Part shown: positions 25,897 through 35,029 of the stretch, one piece after another | Numbering within the stretch: position 1 is the first letter of the stretch | Layout of the letters: every line of letters begins with the position of its first letter | Assembly: GCA_017887325.1 (NCBI GenBank) | Contig: JAGHIE010000015.1 | Coordinates: 1-59,162 of the forward strand | From: Oscillospiraceae bacterium | GTDB lineage: Bacteria; Bacillota; Clostridia; Oscillospirales; Ruminococcaceae | DNA length: 59,162 nucleotides | Direction of reading: 5' to 3' | Made by a program: the position numbers and the translations under genes | Notes under the pieces: model-generated | What the model was told of the DNA's origin: nothing | The model's input: the letters and a program-made list of their open reading frames with translations, nothing else | Databases searched by the model: none

Positions 25897-26628
25897 ATGG
25901 CTAAAAGTAAAAAAAATGAAAGAAGAAGAGTTCTTATAGCAAACAAAAAAAGTCCTTTTTCATATGTGGAAGCTTATAAAACTGTAAGAACAAACTTTAA
26001 TTTTATAACACAAAGTAATGAATATAAAACTATTATAGTTACATCTGCAACACCAGCAGAAGGTAAAAGTAATGTTGTTATAAACTTAGCTTTGTCTTTA
26101 GCTGAAATGGGAAAAAATGTATTGGTTATAGATTGTGATATGAGAAAACCAGGTTTATCTAAATATTTAAATATTAGTTTAAGAACACCAGGTTTATCAA
26201 ATGTTTTAAGTAATCAATCAAGAATAGAAGATGTAGTTTTCAAAGTTTCTGATTTAGGATTTTATGTGCTTCCTGCTGGGGCAATTCCACCTAATCCTTC
26301 AGAACTTTTAGCTTCTAAAAATATGGAAAGAGTAATAAGAAGCTTAGAAAAAGATTTTGACTATGTTTTATTAGACACACCACCAGCATTTGTAGTTTCT
26401 GATGCATTAGTATTGGAAAAAGTTGTTGATGGAGCTATTTTAGTAATTGCACATAGACAAGCTACTATAAGTTCAATCAAATCAGCAAAAGAAAGCTTAG
26501 AAAAATCGAATATAAAAATTATTGGTGCAATTTTAAATAAATATGATTCTAAACAATCATTCAGCTCAGACTACAATTATAATTATGACTACTATGCATC
26601 AGACTATTCAAAAGAAGGGAAAAGATAG
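25897..26628 (+). CDS. CpsD/CapB-type tyrosine kinase
   Basis: This 243-residue BY-kinase has the Walker A TSATPAEGKSNVVINLALSL (about residues 49-68), the A' motif VLVIDCDMRKPG and the Walker B YVLLDTPPAFVVSDALV. The C-terminus carries the tyrosine cluster DYNYNYDYYASDY, the autophosphorylation site of the family. It works with the preceding membrane activator to control capsule or exopolysaccharide assembly. The next gene, which encodes its phosphatase, begins two bases downstream. Confidence 0.93.
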   Translation: MAKSKKNERRRVLIANKKSPFSYVEAYKTVRTNFNFITQSNEYKTIIVTSATPAEGKSNVVINLALSLAEMGKNVLVIDCDMRKPGLSKYLNISLRTPGLSNVLSNQSRIEDVVFKVSDLGFYVLPAGAIPPNPSELLASKNMERVIRSLEKDFDYVLLDTPPAFVVSDALVLEKVVDGAILVIAHRQATISSIKSAKESLEKSNIKIIGAILNKYDSKQSFSSDYNYNYDYYASDYSKEGKR

Positions 26629-26630
26629 TT

Positions 26631-27383
26631 TTGGTAGATTTACATTGTCATATATTGCCGAATATGGATGATGGAGCAAAAAGCATTGATGAATCTATAC
26701 AAATATTAAAAATGCAGGAAGAACAAAATTTTGAAAGAATTGTTGCTACTCCACATTTCTATATTCAAAAAGAAAGTTTAGACAGATTTTTAAAAAGAAG
26801 AACAGACTGTTTAGATAAACTTTGTAAAGACTCTCAAATACTAGATATAATGTTATTTTTTAAATTAGGAGCAGAAGTTTTCTATTCAGAAGATTTAGTA
26901 AATTTAGATTTAAAAAAACTTTGCATTGAAAAGACAAATTATCTTCTTTTGGAGTTACCAACAGACTATAAACCTTTAGGACTTGAAGAATTTTTATACG
27001 AGTTACAAATAAAGGGTATTACTCCTATTATCGCTCATGTAGAAAGATATAGATATGCAATGCAAAATATGGATTTAGTATACGATTGGGTTTCAAATGG
27101 TTGTTTAATACAGGTTAATGCTGGTTCTATTGTAAATAGTAAAACAATGAGAAAAAATATATTGAAACTTATTAATTCAAATTTAGTTCATGTTATTGCA
27201 ACTGATGCACATAATACTGATAGAAGAAAGCCATTAATGGACGAAGCTATGAAAATTTTAAAGAAAAAAGTAAGTATAGCTAAAATGGCAGAGCTTAGAA
27301 AAAATTCAGTAGATATATTTGATGGAAAATCTATTGATATTAAAGATATAAAGAAACCTAAAAAGTCAATATTGGGTTTATAA
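26631..27383 (+). CDS. CpsB/YwqE-type tyrosine phosphatase (PHP family)
   Basis: This 250-residue metal-dependent phosphatase carries the PHP motifs DLHCHILPNMDDGAKS at the very N-terminus, ATPHFY, LGAEVFYS, PIIAHVERYRY and HVIATDAHNTDRR. These bind the metal cluster that removes phosphate from the CpsD tyrosines. The start is a TTG at 26631, necessary because the first metal-binding histidine is residue 5. A weak AAGGGA precedes it. No glycosyltransferase, Wzx or Wzy gene follows. A strong terminator ends the three-gene unit. Confidence 0.92.
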   Translation: MVDLHCHILPNMDDGAKSIDESIQILKMQEEQNFERIVATPHFYIQKESLDRFLKRRTDCLDKLCKDSQILDIMLFFKLGAEVFYSEDLVNLDLKKLCIEKTNYLLLELPTDYKPLGLEEFLYELQIKGITPIIAHVERYRYAMQNMDLVYDWVSNGCLIQVNAGSIVNSKTMRKNILKLINSNLVHVIATDAHNTDRRKPLMDEAMKILKKKVSIAKMAELRKNSVDIFDGKSIDIKDIKKPKKSILGL

Positions 27384-27416
27384 AAAAAAGACTAGTTTAA
27401 AACTAGTCTTTTTTTT
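27382..27416. terminator. Terminator after the capsule-control genes
   Basis: AAGACTAGTTT and AAACTAGTCTT pair with long A and T runs on the outside. It serves the phosphatase gene on the plus strand and could also end the broken UroD-family gene on the minus strand. Confidence 0.85.
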
Positions 27417-27427
27417 ATTATTATATG

Positions 27428-28664
27428 TTATGGTCTCCAATATTTTTCAATACATTCTTTTGCGATTTCAACATATCCTTTACCACGGTTAAAATCACCA
27501 AAGATTGTACCAACTTCACGCTGTGCCATTTCAAATAGACAACCACTTGCAGATTCGCAAACACCTTTAAAATATTTTCTAAGTGCTTCTTCATCTAAAG
27601 GTCCTGGATTTGTAACATATTCTGCACGAGGTTTGCTATAATAAATTACATTTGTTCCTCTTAAGTATTCACCAACTAAATTTTCATTATTAAAAGGAGA
27701 AACAGATAATTTTCTTAAATTTTTCCATTTTGATAGATAATCTGGCCAGATAGCATCTACTCTTTCACAACAGCCGTATGATAATAATCCAAATCGTTTA
27801 ACTAATCTGTCTTGATAAGGGAAAACAAATTCACCGAATGTTTCAGGAGATACAGCAGTTGTTTCTTGTGATTCTAAAAAACCCCAACATTGAGTTGTTT
27901 TTGTTACATTTTCAGTTGGTAATTCATTGTTATAAGCAAAGCTTTCTTGTGATATTGGACTGTTGTCACAAGTAGGAAGAAGAAGTCCTTCTTTTTCTAA
28001 AAAGTCATAATAGTTTTCATAAACAGTTGTTGCCATATCCATAACTTCGTGAAGCACTTCTGGATAATCGTACATAGAGCAATAATAGCTTTCCATACCC
28101 ATTAAATGAACAAGAGGGTTTGTGATAGCACCAGGTAAACTTCCCATAGCCATCTTAACAGGTAATATATCACCAATAGTATCTTGAACTATTTCTATGT
28201 GTTTTTGTTTTTTCACGATCTACTCCAAAATCTCCACCTTTTAGTTTTTCAAAATCTTCTTCTAAATCTTCTATAACAGGGTCAATATGAAATCCCATTG
28301 AGTTACTGCTTGAACGAGTAATTTTATTTTTAATGCCAAAAGGATTAACCCAAGTGTTCCAAAAAACTTTAAAATCTGGAGTAATAGGAGTATCGTCATT
28401 GAATAATTCTCTACCAACTAAAGTTTGTAAAAGACTACTTTCAATACTACGAGCATATTCATCTTCACAACGAAGTCTAGGAGTTATAACTTCATGAGTA
28501 AAGTTTGAAAACAATAATCTTACTGTTGGAGTTTCTTTTCGTCCATTTTTTAAAGCGTCCCATTTTTTTAAGATAATTTCGTTTTCTTTAGAATTTGCAT
28601 ACTCAACTTGTTTTTTTGCAAGTTCTCTTAAAATTTCTCTGTCCTTATCGTTAAAGTAATTCAT
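27428..28664 (-). pseudogene. UroD-family methyltransferase-like gene with a one-base frameshift
   Basis: Two overlapping frames, 28170-28664 and 27428-28216, encode the N- and C-terminal parts of one protein of about 411 residues. The first frame reads through GGDFGVDREK and then continues nonsensically to HRNSSRYYW. The second frame continues the protein as KQKHIEIVQDTIGDILPV. The switch falls at a run of six A residues near 28209, and removal of one A restores a single frame. The start follows AAGGACGG. The reading is either a true pseudogene, phase-variable slippage or a sequencing error. The C-terminal half resembles the cobalamin-independent methionine synthase / UroD superfamily (YGCCERVDAIWP replaces the HxC site). 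It is the second such gene in the window. Confidence 0.7.
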
Positions 28665-28840
28665 AAAAACCGTCCTTTTCCTTTTTAAAAAATAATTTTT
28701 TATTGATTATAGCACTAAAAAGATATCACATCAATAGTTATTTTAAATTGTATAATATTGTACTAATTAATGCTATATTATTGCAAATTTTAAGATTAAA
28801 TGAGATAATGTAGTTGTATATTTAATGAAAGGAAAATTTT

Positions 28841-29542
28841 ATGAAGGTTGTAATTATTAACGGACAAAATCATAAGGGAAGTACTTATAGAATTGGAAGA
28901 ATATTAGCAGAAAAAATAGCAAATGCAGAGAACATAAAAGAGATTTTTTTACCAAGAGATATGGACGAATTTTGTTACGGTTGTACCCAGTGTTTTACAA
29001 AAGATGAAAAGTTATGTCCTCATTATGAAAAGTTAGAACCATTGACAAAAATGATGGACGAAGCAGATGTTTTGATATTCACTTCACCTGTATATGTTTA
29101 TCATGTAACAGGTTCTTTAAAAGCTTTTTTAGACCATTACGGATATCGTTGGATGATACATAGACCAGAAGAAAGTATGTTTAAAAAACAAGCAATAGCG
29201 ATATCTACTGCTGCAGGTGGAGGTATGAAGTCAACTTGCAAAGATATTTTAGACAGTTGTTTTTTCTGGGGGATAGGGAAGACTTATAAATATGGTGTAG
29301 CAGTTAGAGCTACAAAATGGCAAGAAGTTGCAGAGAATATAAGAGAAGATATTAAAAAGAAAACAACTAAAATTGCAAAAAAAGTAAAAGCTAACTATGG
29401 TAAGATTAAACCTAGTATAAAGACAAAAATATTTTTTAATGTTGTCAGAAAGTTACAAGAACAAAAAGCATGGAATAAAGCTGATAGAGATTATTGGCAA
29501 GAAAAAGGCTGGGCAGATAATAAAAGACCTTGGAAAAACTAA
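28841..29542 (+). CDS. NADPH-dependent FMN reductase / iron-sulfur flavoprotein-like
   Basis: This 233-residue flavodoxin-fold protein begins with the FMN phosphate-binding loop INGQNHKGSTYRIG (residues 5-18) and has the second flavin loop FTSPVYVYHVTGSLKAFLDH. A cysteine group, CYGCTQCFTKDEKLC, lies at residues 45-59 and is the iron-sulfur or metal cluster pattern of many clostridial members. The start has a GAAAGGA site. It lies 18 bases before the nucleoside hydrolase gene and the genes downstream follow closely, so it leads a plus-strand operon. Its electron partner is unknown. Confidence 0.85.
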   Translation: MKVVIINGQNHKGSTYRIGRILAEKIANAENIKEIFLPRDMDEFCYGCTQCFTKDEKLCPHYEKLEPLTKMMDEADVLIFTSPVYVYHVTGSLKAFLDHYGYRWMIHRPEESMFKKQAIAISTAAGGGMKSTCKDILDSCFFWGIGKTYKYGVAVRATKWQEVAENIREDIKKKTTKIAKKVKANYGKIKPSIKTKIFFNVVRKLQEQKAWNKADRDYWQEKGWADNKRPWKN

Positions 29543-29560
29543 AGTAAAGGGGTAAGTTTT

Positions 29561-30502
29561 ATGAAAAAAGTTATATTAGATTTAGATACTGGTATAGATG
29601 ATGCAATGGCACTTGCATATGCAATAGCAGACGAAGAAGTGGAATTGTTGGGCGTTGTTGGAACATATGGAAATGTTTATACTGAGCAAGGTGTGCAAAA
29701 TGTACTTAATATTTTAAATATGTTAAATGTGAAAAATGTTCCAGTATATGCAGGGGAAGAGTGTGCATTAGATAAAGATAAATTTGATAGATTAGAAGTA
29801 AGTGCTAAAATTCATGGTGAAAATGGAGTAGGACAAGTAGAGATTGAAAAGTCAGATTGTCAAAAACAAGAACAAGACGGAGTATCTTTTATAATTGACA
29901 GTGTTAAAAAATATGGTAAAGATTTAACTATTGTAGCAACCGGAGCAATGACAAATATTGCGAAAGCTTTAAGAGATTTTCCACAAATGAGTGAGTTAGT
30001 AGGAGAAATTGTTATAATGGGTGGAGCGTTGATAGTTGAGGGAAATGTTACACCTTTTGCAGAAGCAAATATTATACAAGATCCACAAGCAGCAAAAGAA
30101 ATATTTGAAAGTGGAGCAAATGTTGTAATGGTTGGTTTAGATGTAACAAAACTTACAGTACTAACAAAAGACCACACAAACCAATGGAGAGTTAACAAAG
30201 CAGGAGAAAAATATGCAGATATGGTAGATTACTATATAGATATGCATGTTGAGATAGACAACTTATATGGTGGTTGTTATATGCACGACCCATTAGCTTT
30301 GTCATATGTAAATCATAGAGATTGGTTTAAAACTATATCTTTACCTATGACTGTTATAACTCAAGGGGTAGCAGTTGGAAGAACTATAGGATATAACAGT
30401 CATGTTACAGAAAGCACACCAAGAGTAAATGTGTGTATAGATGTAAAAGCTGATGAATTTATAAAACATTATCAAAGTACTGTTATGAAATTGTTTAAAT
30501 AA
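29561..30502 (+). CDS. Inosine-uridine-type nucleoside hydrolase
   Basis: This 313-residue protein starts with the calcium-binding motif of the family, DLDTGIDDAMALAYA (residues 6-20), here DLDTG in place of DTDPG. It also shows VATGAMTNIAKAL, IVIMGGALIVEGN, a TPFAEANIIQDPQAAKEIF segment, and a C-terminal MHDPLALSY. Members release ribose from nucleosides. The start is supported by AAAGGGG. It sits in an operon with nuclease-type genes and CutC, consistent with salvage but without a clear pathway. Substrate range cannot be told. Confidence 0.9.
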   Translation: MKKVILDLDTGIDDAMALAYAIADEEVELLGVVGTYGNVYTEQGVQNVLNILNMLNVKNVPVYAGEECALDKDKFDRLEVSAKIHGENGVGQVEIEKSDCQKQEQDGVSFIIDSVKKYGKDLTIVATGAMTNIAKALRDFPQMSELVGEIVIMGGALIVEGNVTPFAEANIIQDPQAAKEIFESGANVVMVGLDVTKLTVLTKDHTNQWRVNKAGEKYADMVDYYIDMHVEIDNLYGGCYMHDPLALSYVNHRDWFKTISLPMTVITQGVAVGRTIGYNSHVTESTPRVNVCIDVKADEFIKHYQSTVMKLFK

Positions 30503-30521
30503 GTTTTATTAGGAGAAATTG

Positions 30522-31598
30522 ATGAGAATAATACATTGTGCAGATTTGCATTTAGACTCTAAAATGTCTAGTAATTTTAATAATGAACAAGCAACTCGAA
30601 GAAGATTAGAGATATTAAATACATTTGAAAATATGATAAGATTTGCAGTAGAAAATCAAGTTAAAGTTATAATAATTGCAGGAGATTTATTTGATACTTG
30701 TGAATATGTGCACAAAAAAATAAAAGATAGAGTTATTGATAATATAAAAAACAATCCTCAGATAGATTTTCTATATTTAAAAGGAAACCATGATACAAGT
30801 GATTATTTTGAGCAAATAGCATTACAAATACCAAATCTAAAATTATTTGGTAAATATATAAAAAGCTATAATTACGATAATGTTTGTATTAGTGGTGTTG
30901 AGTTTTCTGAAGAAATAATGGCAGAGTATTACAACATAAATTTAGATGAAAATAAGTTTAATATATTTGTAATGCATGGGCAGGAGAGTAGTGCTTTTTC
31001 AAATAATGGTGAAGAAATTATAAATCTTACTGCTTTAAAAAATAAGAATATAGATTATCTTGCTTTGGGGCATATACATAAATATAAATTTGAAAAATTA
31101 GACGATAGGGGATACTATTGTTATAGTGGTTGTCTTGAGGGCAGAGGCTTTGATGAATGTGGTGAAAAGGGATTTGTATTGTTAGAAGTAAATGAAAATT
31201 CTTTTAAACATGGATTTATATCAAATTCTGCAAGAACATTTTATGAAGTTGATGTTTATTTAAAAGATATTGAAAATGAAAACGATATTTACAAAAATAT
31301 ATTGGAAAATGTAAAAGATATTGACGGTAAAAATATTGTAAAAGTAAACTTATTCGGTGAGATAGAAGAAAACATTGATATAGATACTGATTATTTAAGT
31401 CAAAAACTATCTCAAGATTTTTATTTTGTGAAAATTAAAGATAAAACTACTGTAAAGATAGATTATGATTTATATAAAAACGATGTTTCTTTAAAAGGTG
31501 AGTTTGTAAGACTATTAGAAAACTTAGATATTGAAGACGAGAAAAAATCTAAAATAATATCAACAGGTATAAAAGCTCTGTTAGGAAAGGAGTTTTAA
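30522..31598 (+). CDS. YhaO-type DNA repair metallophosphoesterase (second Mre11-like)
   Basis: This 358-residue protein carries the Mre11/SbcD phosphoesterase motifs: HCADLHLDSKM (residues 5-15), IIAGDLFDTCEY, LYLKGNHDTSDYF, VMHGQESS and LALGHIHKYKF. I start it at the ATG at 30522, six bases after AGGAG. A TTG one codon earlier is the only alternative. Unlike the sbcD product at 19969, it has a shorter capping domain. Its gene is followed after one base by the AAA ATPase gene, the arrangement of Bacillus yhaO-yhaN. The pair is a second Mre11/Rad50-like complex in the window. Confidence 0.88.
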   Translation: MRIIHCADLHLDSKMSSNFNNEQATRRRLEILNTFENMIRFAVENQVKVIIIAGDLFDTCEYVHKKIKDRVIDNIKNNPQIDFLYLKGNHDTSDYFEQIALQIPNLKLFGKYIKSYNYDNVCISGVEFSEEIMAEYYNINLDENKFNIFVMHGQESSAFSNNGEEIINLTALKNKNIDYLALGHIHKYKFEKLDDRGYYCYSGCLEGRGFDECGEKGFVLLEVNENSFKHGFISNSARTFYEVDVYLKDIENENDIYKNILENVKDIDGKNIVKVNLFGEIEENIDIDTDYLSQKLSQDFYFVKIKDKTTVKIDYDLYKNDVSLKGEFVRLLENLDIEDEKKSKIISTGIKALLGKEF

Positions 31599-31599
31599 T

Positions 31600-33393
31600 A
31601 TGAGGTTGATTAGTTGTTATATTGAAAATTTCGGAAAACTGTCAAATATAAGTTTTGATTTTGAAAAAGACATAACTTCTATAAATGAAGAAAACGGATT
31701 TGGAAAAACAACGCTATCCGTTTTTATAAAATCAATGTTTTATGGGCTTGATTATAAACGCAAAAAGGAGTTATATGATAGAACAAGATATTTGCCTTGG
31801 AACAACTTAAAATGTGGTGGATATCTAGTATTTGAGATAAACGATACAGTTTATAGAATAGAGAGAACTTTTGGCAAGACAAATAAAACAGATACATTTA
31901 ATCTGTATAACGAAAAAACTCATACAATAAGTTACGATTATTCTGAAAATATTGGTGAAGAAATATGGGGTGTTGATAAAGAGTCCTTTGAAAACACTGC
32001 ATTTATCAATTTAAAAAATGACAGCAATTTATTGACAGAAATAATATCAAGTAAATTAAATGACAGCACACAAACACAAAATGTTGATGAATATCAAAAA
32101 ACATATGACTTGTTGGATAAAAAGGCAACAGAACTTTATTCTAAAAGAGGAAATAAAGGGCTAATTCCTCAAAAACAAGATGAGTTAAATTCGTATAAAA
32201 GACAACTTTTAGATTGTGATATAAATGAAAGAGAAATAGAAAGAATAAATAAACAGATAAAAATAATAGATGAAGATATAAAAGATACTGAAAAAGATAT
32301 TAATGGCAATAATCCAAAATCTAAGCCAAACAATAATGCTGATTTAATTTATATAGATGAGTTGTTGGATAACTATAACAAATCTTGTCATATTAATTCT
32401 CAAATTGAAAATTTAGAATTTAAGTTGCAAATGATACAAAATAGCAACCTCAGAAAACAAAATAAACTAAAGACTAATAACATAATTTTTATAACAAGTT
32501 TTATTATTTTGATTTTATCTATAATATCTATATTTTTTAGCCTTTTGATAGCAGTTAGTTTGTTTGCATTATTTTTAATTGTGTTTGGTTTTTCATTGTA
32601 TGGATTTTCTAACATAAAAAAAGAATTGAAACAAAATGAAGCAGACACAGTTAAAAATCAAATAGAGCAATTAAAAATACAAAAGGACTTTTTAGACGAT
32701 ACATATAAAGAGTTTATCATAAGATATATTCCAAACGATAACCTAGAAAATATAGTAAAATCTTTGTCACAGATAAAATATAATTTGCAAAATCAAGATA
32801 GTGGTTCTTTTAATTCAGAGAATGAAGTGCTATTTGAAAAATTGAGCAAATTAAAAGCTGATAAATTAATACTTAAAAATAAAATAGAGTCTTTGAGCGA
32901 AAAGTTAGAGCAAAAAGAAGATATAATCTCAAATATAGATAATTTATCAGAGCAAATAGATATTTTGCAAGACAGATATGAAACATTGACAGATACTATG
33001 AAGTATTTAGAAATTGCAAGACAAAATTTAGCTTCTAAATATATAGGTGGAATAGAAAAAGGTTTTTTAAAATATTTAGAAAAATTGGGCAGTAATGATT
33101 TAGACAAACTAAAAATAGATATAAATTTAGATGTTAAAATTGAAGATCAAGGACAACTTTATAAAAGTGATTATTTAAGTTTGGGTAGTAATGATTTAGT
33201 TAATTTTTGCATTAGAATGGCATTGATAGAATCAGTATTTGACTTAAAAGAAAAACCAATATTGATATTAGATGACCCATTTGCAAATTTAGATGAACAA
33301 AAGCTTGAAAAAGCAATTGAATTACTTAAAAATATATCAAAAGAGTACCAAATAATCTACTTTACTTGTCATAGAAGTAGGGAGATTTTATAG
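31600..33393 (+). CDS. YhaN-type ATPase with a membrane hairpin (Rad50-like)
   Basis: This 597-residue protein has an N-terminal P-loop, NEENGFGKTTLSVFIKSMFYG (residues 32-52), then a coiled coil. A hydrophobic hairpin lies at about residues 290-335 (IIFITSFIILILSIISIFFS and IAVSLFALFLIVFGFSLYGF). A second coiled coil leads to a Walker B, ILILDDPFANLDEQKLEKA. The ABC signature is degenerate (LSLGSNDLVNFCIRMALI). It lacks the zinc hook. The membrane hairpin takes its place in the coil, as in YhaN. The protein is probably tethered to the membrane. It pairs with the preceding nuclease. Confidence 0.85.
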   Translation: MRLISCYIENFGKLSNISFDFEKDITSINEENGFGKTTLSVFIKSMFYGLDYKRKKELYDRTRYLPWNNLKCGGYLVFEINDTVYRIERTFGKTNKTDTFNLYNEKTHTISYDYSENIGEEIWGVDKESFENTAFINLKNDSNLLTEIISSKLNDSTQTQNVDEYQKTYDLLDKKATELYSKRGNKGLIPQKQDELNSYKRQLLDCDINEREIERINKQIKIIDEDIKDTEKDINGNNPKSKPNNNADLIYIDELLDNYNKSCHINSQIENLEFKLQMIQNSNLRKQNKLKTNNIIFITSFIILILSIISIFFSLLIAVSLFALFLIVFGFSLYGFSNIKKELKQNEADTVKNQIEQLKIQKDFLDDTYKEFIIRYIPNDNLENIVKSLSQIKYNLQNQDSGSFNSENEVLFEKLSKLKADKLILKNKIESLSEKLEQKEDIISNIDNLSEQIDILQDRYETLTDTMKYLEIARQNLASKYIGGIEKGFLKYLEKLGSNDLDKLKIDINLDVKIEDQGQLYKSDYLSLGSNDLVNFCIRMALIESVFDLKEKPILILDDPFANLDEQKLEKAIELLKNISKEYQIIYFTCHRSREIL

Positions 33394-33412
33394 TTAAGGG
33401 GGAAGTTTTGTT

Positions 33413-34156
33413 ATGAAAGGATTATTAGAAGTTTGTGTAGATTCTGTAGCATCTGCTGTATCAGCATACAAAGGTGGAGCTGATAGATTAGAATTTTGTT
33501 CTGATTTAGTTATAGGAGGAATAACTCCAACTTTAGCAATGTATGACGAAGTGAAAAAAGTTGCACCTATTCCAGTTAATGTACTAATACGACCAAGATT
33601 TGCTGATTTTTGTTATGATGAGTATGAAAAACAAGTAATACTAAACGAAATAAAAATGTTTAAAGATAGAGGAGCAAACGGAGTTGTTATAGGAGCATTG
33701 TTGCCAAATGGTGAGCTAGATGTTGAGTTTATGAAAGAGTGTGTAGCTTGTGCAGATGGAATAGATGTAACATTACACAGAGCATTTGATGTTTGTAAAG
33801 ATCCATTTAAAGCGTTAGAACAAGCAAAAGAAATAGGAATAAATACTATCTTAACATCAGGACAACAAAGCAATTGTGTTAAAGGTAAAGATTTAATAAA
33901 ACAACTCGTTGAGAAAGCAAATGGTGAGATTGATATATTAGTCGGTGCAGGAGTTGATGATACTATCATTAAACAAATGTATGATGATACAAAAGCAACT
34001 TCATATCATATGTCAGGTAAAATAATAAAACAAAGTGATATGATTTATAGAAAAGAAAATGTACCTATGGGACTTGATAGCTTGAGTGAGTTTGAAATAT
34101 ATCTTACAGATGAAGAAAAAATCAGAAAAGCTAGAGAAGTTATAGACTCAATTTAA
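33413..34156 (+). CDS. cutC: CutC family protein
   Basis: This 247-residue TIM-barrel protein has the CutC signatures: LLEVCVDSVASAVSAYKGGADRLEFC, GGITPTLAM, VLIRPRFADFCY, GANGVVIGALLPNGELD and TLHRAFDVCKDP. The family was named for copper homeostasis in E. coli, but its biochemical activity remains unclear. The start follows AAGGGGGAAG. It belongs to the operon from 28841 to 34986. No copper transporter is nearby. Confidence 0.93.
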   Translation: MKGLLEVCVDSVASAVSAYKGGADRLEFCSDLVIGGITPTLAMYDEVKKVAPIPVNVLIRPRFADFCYDEYEKQVILNEIKMFKDRGANGVVIGALLPNGELDVEFMKECVACADGIDVTLHRAFDVCKDPFKALEQAKEIGINTILTSGQQSNCVKGKDLIKQLVEKANGEIDILVGAGVDDTIIKQMYDDTKATSYHMSGKIIKQSDMIYRKENVPMGLDSLSEFEIYLTDEEKIRKAREVIDSI

Positions 34157-34167
34157 GGGGTGATAAT

Positions 34168-34986
34168 TTGTTAAAGCATAGATGTCCTTGGTGTGGTGAA
34201 AAAATACCTTTAAATCTTCTTAAACCATCAGATTTAATTTCACGATTAGCTAGAAAAGAAGAAGATAGAACTTGTGTTAATTGTAAAAAAATGTATAAAC
34301 AAGCTGTGAAGAAAAATTTTTCTCAATTTGTGTTAACTGTAATTATTATAATAGCGATTTTTAGTTTAGATTTTGTTCTTGCTCTAATTTTTCCAAAGTT
34401 TAATAATAGTTTATTTATTGATTTATCTTATATTTTATTAGCAGTTATTGCTTTGGTTTCTTTGTTAAGAATTCCGTATATAAGAGATTATGAAGAAAAA
34501 GAAGATAAATCGAGTGCTGTATTTTTAGGTGTATTTTTTCTGATGATTTTATTGTTTTTAATTTTAGATAATCAAAAGAAAACAATTATTTTTATTGGTC
34601 TATTTGTTATAGCAATGGCAAGTATATTAATTTATGTTTATAAAGAGTATACTTCTATAAAAAAAGAAGATAAAAGTGTATCAAAAACTTCTGTAAATGT
34701 TAGCATAGAGTGGTTTAATAATAAAAATGGTGGTTTAATATCACCTAGATTTAGAGTTTTAAATGGTGAAATTTTTCCAGCATGTTTTCTAGATTCAAAT
34801 TCTACTCCAATTAGCAAAGCTTTGTGTGTAGCGTTGGAAGATTTAAAATGGAAAGATTTACATAATTGTGATTGTACAATAAATTTGGTTTTAGATGATG
34901 TATCAGAAAAAGATTTATTTATTACAAATAATAAGTTTTATTTATATAATGACTATCAAAAAATAGCACAAGGAGAAATAAAATAA
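34168..34986 (+). CDS. Zinc-ribbon membrane protein of unknown function
   Basis: I do not recognise this 272-residue protein. It begins with a zinc ribbon, CPWCG (residues 6-10) and CVNCKKMY near residue 37, followed by four hydrophobic segments between residues 50 and 165 in two hairpins. A soluble C-terminal domain of about 100 residues follows (IEWFNNKNGGLISPRFRVLN). The start is a TTG at 34168 with GGGGTG six bases upstream. The ATG alternatives lie after the zinc ribbon. It is the last gene of its operon. Confidence 0.75.
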   Translation: MLKHRCPWCGEKIPLNLLKPSDLISRLARKEEDRTCVNCKKMYKQAVKKNFSQFVLTVIIIIAIFSLDFVLALIFPKFNNSLFIDLSYILLAVIALVSLLRIPYIRDYEEKEDKSSAVFLGVFFLMILLFLILDNQKKTIIFIGLFVIAMASILIYVYKEYTSIKKEDKSVSKTSVNVSIEWFNNKNGGLISPRFRVLNGEIFPACFLDSNSTPISKALCVALEDLKWKDLHNCDCTINLVLDDVSEKDLFITNNKFYLYNDYQKIAQGEIK

Positions 34987-35014
34987 AAAAGCTGGGAATT
35001 TTCCCAGCTTTTTT
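34985..35014. terminator. Bidirectional terminator
   Basis: AAAAAAGCTGGGAA (34985-34998) and TTCCCAGCTTTTTT (35001-35014) form a perfect 14-bp hairpin. It ends the plus-strand operon and the ROK kinase gene, which comes from the other side. Confidence 0.9.
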
Positions 35015-35029
35015 ATTATTATGCTAAAA

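Noticed and set aside
28195-28220. Programmed -1 ribosomal frameshift in the UroD-family gene
   Set aside because: The A AAA AAC run looks slippery, but a -1 shift leads to the wrong frame. Restoration needs +1 (or -2), so it is treated as a frameshift mutation, slippage or sequencing error.
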